64,000 nt of DNA from Bradyrhizobium zhengyangense. GTDB lineage: Bacteria > Pseudomonadota > Alphaproteobacteria > Rhizobiales > Xanthobacteraceae. This document shows, piece by piece, positions 17,544-27,614 of the stretch. Numbering within the stretch: position 1 is the stretch's first letter; each line of letters starts with the position of its first letter. The position numbers were made by a program, and so were the translations under genes. Location: assembly GCF_022012435.1 (NCBI RefSeq), contig NZ_JAKLUA010000008.1, forward strand, positions 248,001 through 312,000. The letters are read 5' to 3'. Below the pieces are notes generated by a model. The model made no database searches. It was given only the letters and a program-made list of their open reading frames with translations, and was not told where the DNA came from.

Positions 17544-19156
17544 GGGCGGGCCACTGAAAACTGCATGCGCTGGGGCATGCGTGCATCGCCCTCGCGACAG
17601 ATCGCGAGCACTTCGGACAGCACCGCGCGGGTGTCGCGCGGATCGATCACGCCGTCGTCGAGCACGCGGGCGCTGGTCGAGAATACGTCCATCTGGCCGT
17701 CGAACACGCCGACGATTTGCGCCTTCATGGCGTCAAGCTTTTCCTTCTCGACCGGCTTGCCACGTCGCGCGGCGGCGGCTTCCGTCACGATCGCCATGGT
17801 CTCGGCAGCCTGCTCGCCGCCCATCACCGCGGTCTTGGCGTTCGGCCAGGAGAAGCAGAAGCGCGGATGGAAACCGCGGCCGCACATGCCGTAATTGCCG
17901 GCACCGAACGAGGCGCCGCAATAGATGGTGATCTGCGGCACCGTCGCAGACGTCACCGCCTGGATCATCTTCGAGCCGTGCTTGATCATGCCGGCCTCTT
18001 CATAGGCCTTGCCGACCATATAGCCGGTGGTGTTGTTGAGATAGAGGATCGGCGTGCGGGTCTGGCAGCACGCCTGGATGAAATGCGTCGCCTTGTTGGC
18101 GCCGGCAGGATCGAGCGGGCCGTTGTTGGTGATGATGCCGATCGCCTGGCCCTCGATGCGAGCATGGCCGCAGACGGTGGCCGGGCCGTAATTCGGCGCC
18201 ATCTCGGTGAAATCGGAATCATCGATGATGCGCGCGATCACCTGCTTCATGTCGACCGGACGCTTGTGGTCCATCGGCATGATGCCGAGCAGATCGTCCT
18301 GGTCGTAGCGCGGCGGCTTGAATTGTGCAGCCGCCCTGCCCGGCCGCTCCCATTCCAGCGCGGCCATGATCTCGCGCGCGATGCGCAATGCGTCGCGATC
18401 GTCCTCGGCGAGATAGTCGCCAAGACCGGAGATTTGCGTGTGCATCTCGGCGCCGCCGAGCTCTTCCTCGGTCGCGATCTCGCCGGTCGCGGCCTTCAGC
18501 AGCGGCGGCCCCGCAAGGAAGGCACGGGTACGGCCGCGCACCATGACGATGTAATCGGACAAGCCGGTCTGGTAGGCGCCGCCGGCTGTGGACGAGCCGT
18601 GCGTCACGGTGACGACGGGCAGGCCCGCTGCCGAAAGGCGCGCGAGATTACGAAAGATGTTGCCGCCGCGGACAAAATCCTCGACGCGGTAGCGCAAGAG
18701 ATTGGCGCCGGCGCTTTCGACCAGCTGGACGTAAGGCAGCTTGTTTTCCAGCGCGAGCTCCTGGACCCGCAGCGTCTTGTCGAGGCCGTAGGGCTGCAGC
18801 GCGCCGGCATCGATGCCGGAATCGCTGGCGCTGACCATGCAGCGGATACCCGAGACAAAGCCGATGCCGGCGATGACGCCACCGCCAGGCACGCTCTTGC
18901 TCGCGTCCGGCACGTCGAACATGTAGCCGGCGAGCGTCGACAGCTCGATGAAGGGCGTGCCGGGATCGAGCACCAGCGCGACGCGCTCGCGCGGCAGCAG
19001 CTGGCCCCGCTTGTGGAACCGTTCTTTCGCTCCGGCCGACGCTGCACGCGTACGCTCTTCCAGCGCCCGCATGCGGTCGATCAGGCCAAGCATGCCGTCG
19101 CGGTTGGCGTGGTAGCCGGCGTTGCCTGGGGAAATGGTATTTTCGAGAATGGACAT
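17540..19156 (-). CDS. Acyl-CoA carboxylase beta subunit (carboxyltransferase), geranyl/methylcrotonyl-CoA type
   Basis: A 538-residue carboxyltransferase with the two crotonase-like halves of the AccD5/MccB/AtuC family. The N-half oxyanion region is STAGGAYQTGLSDY. The C-half region has GASFGAGNYGMCGRGFHPRF and FSWPNAKTAVMGGEQA. The segment FLAGPPLLKAATGEIA followed by EELGGAEMH, and GLSDY after GGAY, resemble what I remember of geranyl-CoA carboxylase (AtuC) more than methylcrotonyl-CoA carboxylase. That is recollection, not alignment. The product would carboxylate the gamma position of a branched enoyl-CoA. AGGA lies 10 bases before the ATG. It is coupled to the alpha subunit. Confidence 0.92.
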   Translation of the reverse strand: MSILENTISPGNAGYHANRDGMLGLIDRMRALEERTRAASAGAKERFHKRGQLLPRERVALVLDPGTPFIELSTLAGYMFDVPDASKSVPGGGVIAGIGFVSGIRCMVSASDSGIDAGALQPYGLDKTLRVQELALENKLPYVQLVESAGANLLRYRVEDFVRGGNIFRNLARLSAAGLPVVTVTHGSSTAGGAYQTGLSDYIVMVRGRTRAFLAGPPLLKAATGEIATEEELGGAEMHTQISGLGDYLAEDDRDALRIAREIMAALEWERPGRAAAQFKPPRYDQDDLLGIMPMDHKRPVDMKQVIARIIDDSDFTEMAPNYGPATVCGHARIEGQAIGIITNNGPLDPAGANKATHFIQACCQTRTPILYLNNTTGYMVGKAYEEAGMIKHGSKMIQAVTSATVPQITIYCGASFGAGNYGMCGRGFHPRFCFSWPNAKTAVMGGEQAAETMAIVTEAAAARRGKPVEKEKLDAMKAQIVGVFDGQMDVFSTSARVLDDGVIDPRDTRAVLSEVLAICREGDARMPQRMQFSVARP

Positions 19157-19170
19157 GATTCTATCCTACC

Positions 19171-19257
19171 CGTCATTGCGAGGAGCGAAGCGACGAAGCA
19201 ATCCAGGAATGTATCTTCGGAGGCAGTCTGGATTGCTTCGCTTCGCTCGCAGTGACG
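19171..19257. repeat. Intergenic inverted repeat, CGTCATTGCGAG family
   Basis: The ends are CGTCATTGCGAGGAGCGAAG and its near complement CTTCGCTCGCAGTGACG, with inner arms GAAGCAATCCAG / CTGGATTGCTTC. The element forms one long hairpin. A second copy is at 57665-57744. It fills the space between the carboxylase beta gene and the beta-keto acid cleavage gene. Confidence 0.8.
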
Positions 19258-19270
19258 GCTGAGGCTACAA

Positions 19271-20137
19271 TTACCTGCTCGTCCCAAAGATCTTCCGCGC
19301 TTCGGCCGGGCTCGCGATGTCGCGGCCGGCGCGGCGGGCGCAGGCGGCGATGGCTTCGATCAGCTGGCCGTTCGACGTGACCTTTTTGCCGTCGGCGAGA
19401 TAGAAGGCGTCCTCCAGGCCGGTGCGCAAGTGGCCCCCGAGTTCGGCGCAGCGCTGGTGCAGCGGCCAGATTTCTTCGCGGCCGATGGCCGTGACCTGCC
19501 AGTGCGCCTCGGGGCGCTTCAGCTTGAGCAGGATCGGCAGCAGTTCGGGATCGGCAGGCATGCCGGAAGCGACGCCCATCACGAAGTTGTATTCGAGCGG
19601 CCCTTTGTACATGCCGACCTGGTGGTACATGCCAACGCAACGGACGATGCCGACGTCGAAACATTCGAACTCGGGGATGGTGCCGACCGCGTTCATGACG
19701 TCGAGATAGTCCTTCACCTTCTCGACCGCGTTGTCGAACATCATCGGCGGCCAGGCCCAGGTGTTGTCGGCCTTAACCTTCAGGTAATTCAGCGAACCTG
19801 CATTGCAGGCGGCGATCTCCGGCCTGGTCTCGCGGATGCAGTCGAGCGCGCCGGAATAGTTGGGCCCTGACACGCCGGAGGTGTGGTTGATGATGACGCC
19901 GGGGCAGGCCTCGCGGATCGCCTGCTGGATCTCCCTGCTGACGCTGACGTCCCAGGACGGCAGATGCCCCTTGTTCGGCGCCTGCTGGCGCAGATGGATG
20001 TGCATGATGGACGCGCCCGCATCGAACGCAGCCTTGGCCTCGCGCGCCATCTGCTCGGGCGTCACCGGCACATTGTGCTGCTTGGGGTCGGTGAGCACGC
20101 CGTTCAGGGCGCAGGTGATGACGGCCTTGTCGCTCAT
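19271..20137 (-). CDS. Beta-keto acid cleavage enzyme (BKACE, DUF849)
   Basis: A 288-residue TIM-barrel enzyme of the 3-keto-5-aminohexanoate cleavage family. It uses a bound zinc and acetyl-CoA to turn a beta-keto acid into acetoacetate plus a new acyl-CoA. The zinc-binding HxH is in SIMHIHLRQ, and the C-terminal GGHLRTGLEDAFYL is a family hallmark. A longer frame starts at 20179. I prefer ATG 20137 because the conserved domain starts MSDKAVITCALNG, although neither start has a strong ribosome site. Its neighbours (carboxylase below, AraC and acyl-CoA dehydrogenases above) suggest it trims a keto-acid intermediate. The substrate is unknown. Confidence 0.92.
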   Translation of the reverse strand: MSDKAVITCALNGVLTDPKQHNVPVTPEQMAREAKAAFDAGASIMHIHLRQQAPNKGHLPSWDVSVSREIQQAIREACPGVIINHTSGVSGPNYSGALDCIRETRPEIAACNAGSLNYLKVKADNTWAWPPMMFDNAVEKVKDYLDVMNAVGTIPEFECFDVGIVRCVGMYHQVGMYKGPLEYNFVMGVASGMPADPELLPILLKLKRPEAHWQVTAIGREEIWPLHQRCAELGGHLRTGLEDAFYLADGKKVTSNGQLIEAIAACARRAGRDIASPAEARKIFGTSR

Positions 20138-20233
20138 GCCACAGATGTCTCGTAACGTTGATTTCAACGCTGCGATCATGTGATGCGCGGCATGCGGCTT
20201 CTTGCGCGGAGAAGCTAGCTAAAGACGAGCTAT

Positions 20234-20326
20234 CGTAGGGTGGACAAAGCGAAGCGTGCCCACGATCTTTGCCAAATTGCCGAGAGGTGGTGGGCACGGC
20301 GCAAGAGCGCCTTTGCCCACCCTACG
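20234..20326. repeat. Intergenic inverted repeat, GTAGGGTGGACAAAG family
   Basis: The ends CGTAGGGTGGACAAAGCG and GCGCCTTTGCCCACCCTACG pair, with an inner GTGCCCAC / GTGGGCAC arm, making a 93-base hairpin element. It is related to 15477-15546. It lies between the BKACE gene and the end of the AraC gene, where it could end transcription of the regulator gene. Confidence 0.8.
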
Positions 20327-20335
20327 ACACCGGCG

Positions 20336-21139
20336 CTAGCTCGCCTCCGCGAGCTCCCGCACCGTCTCGGTGCTGCGATAGATCGCAAGATCCCGCGACC
20401 CGACGAAGATCGCGCGTGGCTTCAAGCCGTAGAAGCGGCGGATCGAGTGGCTGAAATGCGTGGAGTCGGGATAGCCGATGTCCTGCGCGAGGTGGGCGAG
20501 GTTGAGGTCCTGGTTGGCGAAGTGCAGCAGGTGCCGAGCGCGCTTCCAGGCGCGGAACGAGCGGAACGAGATGCCGGTCTCCTCCTTAAACAGATGCAGG
20601 AAGCGCGAGGCGGAGAGACCTGCTTCCGCCGCGCATGTATCTGCCGTCACCGGCTCGCCCGAAAAGCGCCCGATGCGGGCGACCGCACGCATGACCCGCG
20701 GGTCAAGCGCGCGGCGCGGCAGCGCTTCGCCAAAACACATCTCGTCGAATTCGGCGGTGGTGATGTCGTTATAGCGACGCTGGCGCAGCAGCGCGTAAGC
20801 AGCGAGGATCTTGCGGGCATAGATAGCCCTGTCCGGGCCGGTCAGGCGCTCGGCCAAGGCCTCGATCACGCCGTCGGGCATGCTTTCCGGTTCGAGAGTC
20901 ACGCTGATTGCAGTGCGGTAGTCGCTGGCGATGGAGTGCCGCTGGTTTGGGAGCGTGACGAACAGCTCAGCCGTGGCGAGCACGTCGTCGATGGTCATAT
21001 GCAGGCTGCCTTTCACCGCGACATAGACGTGGCAGCAACCTGGGGTTCGCTTGCGGGGCCTGCCGAGCAAGCCGGCGTAGAAGACCCGCTCCGGCGTGAT
21101 CAGCATCAAATGGTCGGATTCGCGACCTTTATCTTCCAT
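20336..21139 (-). CDS. AraC-family transcriptional regulator
   Basis: A 267-residue regulator. The C-terminal double helix-turn-helix has TCAAEAGLSASRFLHLFKEE for the first helix pair and LAHLAQDIGYPDSTHFSHSI for the second. The N-terminal half is a likely cupin-type sensor (HVYVAVKGSLHMTIDD) that would bind a pathway intermediate. The frame is open to 21241, but ATG 21139 (MEDKGRESDH) has GGAGGG 7 bases upstream and is preferred. Embedded among the acyl-CoA genes in the same orientation, it is the most likely local activator of this catabolic locus. Confidence 0.9.
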   Translation of the reverse strand: MEDKGRESDHLMLITPERVFYAGLLGRPRKRTPGCCHVYVAVKGSLHMTIDDVLATAELFVTLPNQRHSIASDYRTAISVTLEPESMPDGVIEALAERLTGPDRAIYARKILAAYALLRQRRYNDITTAEFDEMCFGEALPRRALDPRVMRAVARIGRFSGEPVTADTCAAEAGLSASRFLHLFKEETGISFRSFRAWKRARHLLHFANQDLNLAHLAQDIGYPDSTHFSHSIRRFYGLKPRAIFVGSRDLAIYRSTETVRELAEAS

Positions 21140-21316
21140 GGGGGTCCCTCCTCGCGCGGCTCTATGGCCGCTGCGGACGGAGGTCACCTTAGCGGAAATT
21201 TGGGCCCTGTCACGACGAGGTAGCGCTGTCATCGCGTGCAAAAGATTACCATTCCGGGACGACGATCAGTCGCACCCGGAACCGCGATGAGATTGCAGTC
21301 CCATCCTGCGGAATGT

Positions 21317-21969
21317 TCACGCCCTTACGCGCGGCGCAACATTCTGTTCAGTGCCGGCCTTCTGCTCCGCAGCAACCGCGCGCTTGAAGCCGCCGCGCTG
21401 CTGCAGGCGAGCCCAATAGGCTGCGACATTCGGCCCGAAATCCTTGGCAAGGCCAATATTGTCGGCAAGGCGAAGTGCGTAACCGATGACAATGTCAGCA
21501 GCGGTAAAACGGCCCGCGCACAAGGCATCAGTATTGGCGGTCGCGGCCTCGACGGCGCGCAGCCGCCCCAGGAACCACTTTGCGTAGTCGGTGGCGACCT
21601 GCGGATTGCGGCGCTCCTCCGGCTCGAGCTGGGTGTAGCGGAGCACCAGCGTTTGCGGGAAGGTTAACGTCGCGTCGCTGAAATACATCCAGTTCAGGAA
21701 GGCGCCATAGGTGGGATCCTCCGGGCCGACCATCAGCGGCGTCGGGCCATATTTGACGCCGAGATAGTGGCAGATGCCGGATGACTCCGTCATCTTGGTC
21801 TCGCCGTCGACCATGAAGGGAATCGTGCCGAGCGGATTGAGCGCGAGGTATTCCTTGGCGAAGACCCGCGGAGGGAACGGCAGCATCTTCAATTCATACG
21901 GCAGCCCCATCTCCTCCAGCATCCAGAGCGGACGGAACGAACGCGCGGCGTCGCAATGATAGAGCGTGA

Positions 21970-21973
<4 letters not shown>
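21317..21973 (-). CDS. Glutathione S-transferase family protein
   Basis: A 218-residue GST. The N-terminal thioredoxin-like domain begins MITLYHCDAARSFRPLWMLE, with the cis-proline and Glu-Ser glutathione contacts in NPLGTIPFMVDG and TESSGICHYLG. The C-terminal all-helical domain has FTAADIVIGYALRLAD, where the Asp of the N-capping box is conserved. It is cytoplasmic and conjugates, isomerises or binds a ligand with glutathione. The ATG at 21973 overlaps the acyl-CoA dehydrogenase stop by 4 bases (ATGA), which settles the start and marks co-translation. It may detoxify or isomerise an unsaturated intermediate, which is inference. Confidence 0.93.
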
Positions 21974-23136
<1,163 letters not shown>

Positions 23137-23148
23137 TTTGTCCCTTTT

Positions 23149-23246
23149 GTCATTCCGGGGCGCGCAACGCGCGAACCCGGAATCCAGAGATGAGTCCTAC
23201 AATATCGAGATTCCGGGTTCGACGCGTCGCGTCGCCCCGGAATGAC
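23149..23246. repeat. Intergenic inverted repeat, GTCATTCCGGGGCGC family
   Basis: The outer arms GTCATTCCGGGGCG and CGCCCCGGAATGAC pair, with inner arms CGAACCCGGAAT / ATTCCGGGTTCG, giving a 98-base hairpin. It occupies the whole gap between the two acyl-CoA dehydrogenase genes. It could cut read-through from one to the other or stabilise the upstream message. Confidence 0.8.
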
Positions 23247-23254
23247 GGTGAGAA

Positions 23255-24391
23255 TCATAACCCCATCTGCCGGCTGGCAAGATCCTTCATGATCTCCTCA
23301 GTGCCGCCGCCGATGGCGTTGACCTTGACCTCGCGATAGATGCGCTCGGCCTTGATGCCGCGCATGAAGCCGGCGCCGCCAAAGATCTGCACGGCTTCCG
23401 AGGCGCAGAACGCCATGGTCTGGGTCGCCTGGTTCTTCATCATGCAGATTTCAGCCACCGGGCTCTCGCCCTGCCCGAGCCGCCAGGCCAGCATTTCCAG
23501 CATCGCCTGAGAGGCTGCGACCTTCTGCGCCATGTCGACGATCTTGTGCCTGATGACCTGGTGCTGCGCGAGCGGCTTGCCAAACGTCTTGCGTTCCTTG
23601 GCATAGGCGACGGCTTCATCGAGACAGACGCGCGCGAACGCGGTGCAGCCCGCTGCCATGCCCATCCGCTCACTGTTGAAGTTCTGCATGATGATCTTGA
23701 AGCCCTGCCCTTCCTCGCCGATCAGGTTCTCGGCCGGCACGCGGCAGTCATCGAAATGCAGCGTCGCGGTGTCGGAGGCCCACCAGCCCATCTTCTTGAG
23801 CTTTGTCCGCGACAGGCCCGGCGTGTCGCCCTCGATCAGGAGCAGGCTGACACCGCCGGCGCCCTCGCCGCCGGTACGCACTGCAACGGTCAGATAATCG
23901 GCGCGTATGCCCGAGGTGATGAAGGTCTTCTCGCCGCTCACGACGTAGTGATTGCCGTCGCGCAGCGCCCTGGTTCGGAGGTTCGCGACATCGGACCCAC
24001 CGCCCGGCTCGGTGATCGCGAGCGCGGAAATCTTCTCCCCTGCCAGCACCTGCGGCAGCACGCGTGCCTTGACCTCCGGCCGCGCCGCGCGGGCGATCGG
24101 CGGCGAGCCGATGGTGTGGCTCATCAGGCTGGCGCTGACGCCGCCGGCGCCTGCCCGCGCCAGCTCCTGGCTCGCCACGATCTTCATGAACTGGTCGGCG
24201 GCGATCCCGCCATATTCCTCGGGAAATCCGAGCCCCAGCAGGCCGATCTCGGCCGCCTTGCGATAAAGCGCGCGGGGAAATTCGCCGGCTTCGTCCCATT
24301 CATGCGCGAACGGGGTGATCTCCTTGTCGACGAAGCGGCGCATCATTTCGCGGAAAGCGTCGTGCTCGGCGGTATAGAACGGGCTCTTCAT
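23255..24391 (-). CDS. Acyl-CoA dehydrogenase
   Basis: A 378-residue FAD-dependent acyl-CoA dehydrogenase. It has ITEPGGGSDVANLRT (flavin site), EKTFITSGIRADY, and the C-terminal VQIFGGAGFMRGIKAERIYR with NAIGGGTEEIM. The N-terminus MKSPFYTAEHDAFREMMRRF is the usual one, so I start at 24391 rather than the upstream in-frame codon at 24451. No strong ribosome site is visible. It is the first gene of the minus-strand catabolic cluster and is divergent from an acyl-CoA synthetase across 263 bases that presumably contain both promoters. Two different dehydrogenases in one locus suggest two oxidation steps. Confidence 0.93.
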   Translation of the reverse strand: MKSPFYTAEHDAFREMMRRFVDKEITPFAHEWDEAGEFPRALYRKAAEIGLLGLGFPEEYGGIAADQFMKIVASQELARAGAGGVSASLMSHTIGSPPIARAARPEVKARVLPQVLAGEKISALAITEPGGGSDVANLRTRALRDGNHYVVSGEKTFITSGIRADYLTVAVRTGGEGAGGVSLLLIEGDTPGLSRTKLKKMGWWASDTATLHFDDCRVPAENLIGEEGQGFKIIMQNFNSERMGMAAGCTAFARVCLDEAVAYAKERKTFGKPLAQHQVIRHKIVDMAQKVAASQAMLEMLAWRLGQGESPVAEICMMKNQATQTMAFCASEAVQIFGGAGFMRGIKAERIYREVKVNAIGGGTEEIMKDLASRQMGL

Positions 24392-24654
24392 TGCGTTTTC
24401 GCTTTCGACCACTCCTGCCGTTCCACCATGGCTGGAACATTGGCAGCTCACTTGCGCGGAGTGGCTGGCTTCGCCGAGACGGCTCGGAGCAGCCGTGATC
24501 TAGCAACTCAACGCAAGACGATTTTCACCCCTCGCAGGCCAACTCCAAAAAAAAAAGACTGCTGCACAAACTCCGGCTGGCCTCCCAGGGCCATGCCGAG
24601 CATGGTGCACAGCAATAAGGTTCGGGCGGCACGAGATCGCCAAGGGAGAGAGAG

Positions 24655-26205
24655 TTGGCCGTTCGTTACTACGACTGGATCGCTCATCATGCCCGCCGCG
24701 CACCTAACAAGGTCGCGGCCATCGACCTGGCGAGTGAGCGCCGCTTCACCTATTCGGAGTTCGACGGTCGCATCTCGCGCCTGGCTTCGTTCTTGCGTCA
24801 CTCGCTGAAGGTCTCGCGCGGCGACCGCGTCGCCGTGCTGGCGCCGAACACCACCGATATCCTGGACGTGCAGTTCGCCTGCGGACGCCTCGGCGCCGTC
24901 CTCGTGCCGCTGAACATCCGCCTCACCATTCCCGAGCTTCAGTTCATCGCCGGCGATTGCGCGCCTGACGTGATGATCTACGACACCGAACTGGCCGAGA
25001 CAGCACTCACCGTGGCAAAGCTCTGCAACGTCGCGACCAGCCTGCCGCTCGGCGCCGGTGGAGCCTACGAAGCCAGCATCGCCGCCGCAAAGCCGCTCGA
25101 TCGCACGGAGGAGGTCACGCTCGATGATATCTCGACCATCATGTACACGTCGGGCACGACGGGCCATCCTAAGGGTGCGACCATCACGCATGGCATGACC
25201 TTCTGGAATTGCATCAATCTTGGCGGCCCCGCCTGCATCGGGCTGTCCTCGGTGGCGCTCACCGTGCTGCCGATGTTCCACACCGGGGGACTGAATTGTT
25301 ATACCAATCCCGTGCTGCATGCCGGCGGCACCGTGATGATCATGCGCGCGTTCGATCCCGCCGCTGCGCTCGGCCTGATCGACGATCCCGCACGCGGCAT
25401 CAACGCGTTCTTCGGCGTGCCCGCGATCTACCAGTTCATGGCGCAGCATCCAGCCTTCGCGACGACTGACCTCTCCCGATTGATGGCCTGCGGCGTCGGC
25501 GGCTCACCGGTACCGATGCCGCTGCTGAAGGCCTGGGAAGCACGTGGTGTTGCGCTCCAGCAAGGTTACGGCATGACCGAGACCTCGCCGGCCGTGCTGG
25601 TGCTCGACCGCGAGGACGCGGCACGCAAGGCCGGCTCTGCCGGCAAGCCGGTGTTGCACACGGAAGTGCGCATCGTCCGCCCCGACGGCAGCGATGCCGA
25701 TGTCGGCGAGCTCGGTGAGCTCTGGGTCAAGGGGCCGAACATCACGCCGGGCTACTGGAACAGGCCGGAGGCGAACAAGACGTCGTTCACCGACGGCTGG
25801 CTGCACACCGGCGATGCGACGCGCGTCGATGAGGAAGGCTTCTACTACATCGTCGACCGCTGGAAGGACATGTATATCTCCGGTGGCGAAAACGTCTATC
25901 CGGCCGAGGTGGAGAACGTTCTGCATCAGCTCGCTGCGATTGCCGAGGCGGGTGTCATCGGCATTCCCGATCCGCAATGGGGCGAAGTGGGCCTTGCGAT
26001 CGTTGCCGTGAAGCAAGGCCAACAGCTAACGGAGGCCGACGTCTTCGCGCATTGCGCCGCTAATCTCGCGCGTTTCAAATGCCCGCGCCAAGTCCGTTTC
26101 GTCGACGCGCTGCCACGCAACGCCACCGGCAAGATTCACAAGCCGACCCTGCGCAAGGAATTCTCGGCGGCTTCCGAGGTCGACCAGAAAGTCGCCAACG
26201 CCTGA
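24655..26205 (+). CDS. AMP-dependent acyl-CoA synthetase
   Basis: A 516-residue adenylate-forming ligase. The motifs are YTSGTTGHPKGA (phosphate loop), YGMTETSP (adenine site), VKGPNITPGYWNRPE, the hinge DRWKDMYISGGENVYP and the catalytic Lys in PRNATGKIHK. It should activate the acid that the divergent acyl-CoA dehydrogenases and carboxylase then process. The start is TTG, with AGGGAGAGAG directly upstream. There is no ATG in this frame near the family N-terminus (AVRYYDWIAHHA). An intrinsic terminator follows the stop. Confidence 0.94.
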   Translation: MAVRYYDWIAHHARRAPNKVAAIDLASERRFTYSEFDGRISRLASFLRHSLKVSRGDRVAVLAPNTTDILDVQFACGRLGAVLVPLNIRLTIPELQFIAGDCAPDVMIYDTELAETALTVAKLCNVATSLPLGAGGAYEASIAAAKPLDRTEEVTLDDISTIMYTSGTTGHPKGATITHGMTFWNCINLGGPACIGLSSVALTVLPMFHTGGLNCYTNPVLHAGGTVMIMRAFDPAAALGLIDDPARGINAFFGVPAIYQFMAQHPAFATTDLSRLMACGVGGSPVPMPLLKAWEARGVALQQGYGMTETSPAVLVLDREDAARKAGSAGKPVLHTEVRIVRPDGSDADVGELGELWVKGPNITPGYWNRPEANKTSFTDGWLHTGDATRVDEEGFYYIVDRWKDMYISGGENVYPAEVENVLHQLAAIAEAGVIGIPDPQWGEVGLAIVAVKQGQQLTEADVFAHCAANLARFKCPRQVRFVDALPRNATGKIHKPTLRKEFSAASEVDQKVANA

Positions 26206-26208
26206 TCG

Positions 26209-26237
26209 AAGCGCCCCTCGCGGGCGCTTTTGCTTTT
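26209..26237 (+). terminator. Intrinsic terminator after the acyl-CoA synthetase
   Basis: Perfect 8-bp arms AAGCGCCC / GGGCGCTT with a CTCGC loop are followed by TTTGCTTTTT. It starts 4 bases after the stop codon of the synthetase, so the binding-protein gene downstream probably has its own promoter or depends on read-through. Confidence 0.8.
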
Positions 26238-26292
26238 TCGACGTGCCTGCTCCAACCCAGAAAAATCGCCAAAGAAACACCAAGGAATTTTC

Positions 26293-27513
26293 ATGAACAA
26301 GAAACTCTCAATGCTCGCCGCAGCCACCGCATTGACGCTGCTCTCGACCCAGGGCGCTTTCGCCCAGAAGGCGTACGACACCGGCGTCACCGACACCGAG
26401 ATCAAGATCGGCAATGTCGAGGCCTATTCCGGACCTGCATCCGCCTACGGCGTGATCGGCAAGACCGAGGAAGCCTATTTCAAGATGATCAACGACCAGG
26501 GCGGCATCAACGGCCGCAAGATCAACTTCATCTCCTACGATGACGGCTATTCCCCGCCGAAGACGGTGGAGCAGATCCGCAAGCTGATCGAGAGCGATGA
26601 GGTCTTCCTGGTGTTCAACGCGCTGGGCACGCCGACCCAGACCGCCGTCCAGAAATATCAAAACTCCAAGAAGGTGCCGCAGCTGTTCCTCGCCACCGGC
26701 GCCAGCAAGTGGAACGACCCGCACAACTTTCCCTGGACGATGGGCTTCCAGCCCAGCTACCGGGTCGAGGCGCGGATCTTCGCCAAGTACATTCTGAAGG
26801 AGAAGCCGGACGCGAAGGTTGCGATCTTCTATGCCAACGACGATTTCGGCAAAGATTACCTTGCCGGCATCAAGGACGTGTTCGGCGAAAAGGCCTCGAA
26901 GCTGATCGTGGCGGAAGAGAGCTATGAGACCTCGGAGCCCTCGATCGACGCCCATATCGTCAAGCTCAAGGACACCGGCGCCGACGTCTTCGTCAACATC
27001 TCGACTCCCAAATTTGCTGCCCAGGCCATCAAGAAGATGGCCGAGCTCAGCTGGAAGCCGATGCACCTGATGACCGACGTCTCGGTGTCGATCGGCGCGG
27101 TGATGAAGCCGGCGGGCTTCGAGGCTTCGGAAGGCGTGCTCTCGGCCGGCTATCTGATGGATGCGTCCGATCCTCAGTGGAAGGACAACGAAGGCATGAA
27201 GAAATTCCTGGCCTTCGTCGATAAATACATGCCCGGCGCCAACATCTCGGACACCAACCTGGTGTACGGCTACGCTGCGGCACAGACCATGGTGCAGGTG
27301 CTGAAACAGGCCGGCGACAATCTCACCCGCGAGAATGTGATGAAGCAGGCCGCGAGCCTGAAAGACTTTGTCCCGGATACGCTGATCCCGGGGATCAAGA
27401 TCAACACGTCGGCCAACGATTTTGCGCCGATCGAACAGCTGAAGATGTGGCGGTTCAAGAGTGGTCAGTGGGAGCTGTTCGGCGACATCATCAGCGCGGA
27501 GGTCGGCGGCTAG
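26293..27513 (+). CDS. ABC transporter substrate-binding protein, branched-chain amino acid type (orphan)
   Basis: A 406-residue type-1 periplasmic binding protein. A signal peptide (MNKKLSMLAAATALTLLSTQ, cleaved after GAFA) precedes the domain DTEIKIGNVEAYSGPASAYG. It then has NDQGGINGRKINFISYDDGY and NAYSPPKT-like family text, ending KMWRFKSGQWELFGDIIS. The ATG at 26293 has AAGGA 7 bases upstream. A longer frame from 26230 would spoil the signal peptide. No permease or ATPase gene is near, so it must use a transporter encoded elsewhere. Its placement beside an acyl-CoA synthetase suggests it captures the acid being degraded, perhaps an aromatic or branched acid. Confidence 0.92.
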   Translation: MNKKLSMLAAATALTLLSTQGAFAQKAYDTGVTDTEIKIGNVEAYSGPASAYGVIGKTEEAYFKMINDQGGINGRKINFISYDDGYSPPKTVEQIRKLIESDEVFLVFNALGTPTQTAVQKYQNSKKVPQLFLATGASKWNDPHNFPWTMGFQPSYRVEARIFAKYILKEKPDAKVAIFYANDDFGKDYLAGIKDVFGEKASKLIVAEESYETSEPSIDAHIVKLKDTGADVFVNISTPKFAAQAIKKMAELSWKPMHLMTDVSVSIGAVMKPAGFEASEGVLSAGYLMDASDPQWKDNEGMKKFLAFVDKYMPGANISDTNLVYGYAAAQTMVQVLKQAGDNLTRENVMKQAASLKDFVPDTLIPGIKINTSANDFAPIEQLKMWRFKSGQWELFGDIISAEVGG

Positions 27514-27561
27514 AGCATGATCCGGAAAAGTGTGAAGCGGTTTTCCGAAACGATCATGCTC
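27513..27561. repeat. Intergenic inverted repeat, GAGCATGATCCGGAAAA family
   Basis: The arms GAGCATGATCCGGAAAA and TTTTCCGAAACGATCATGCTC form a hairpin with a GTGTGAAGCGG loop region. Its first base is the last base of the binding-protein stop codon. A relative is at 43102-43148. This element is very common in Bradyrhizobium-type genomes (from memory). Confidence 0.85.
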
Positions 27562-27571
27562 AAACAAAGGG

Positions 27572-27614
27572 CTAAAGCGTGATGACGATTCAACCCAATC
27601 TCATCGCGCTTTAG
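27572..27614. repeat. 43-bp miniature element with IS630-like ends
   Basis: The element runs CTAAAGCGTGATGACGATTC ... CTCATCGCGCTTTAG and has flanking TA. Its two ends match the two ends of the IS630 element at 40322-41364: CTAAAGCG-GATG at one end, and GGTTGAATCG further in on the reverse strand. It looks like a tiny derivative with nothing between the ends. The TAA stop of the adjacent minus-strand glycosyltransferase gene lies within its terminus. Confidence 0.6.
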
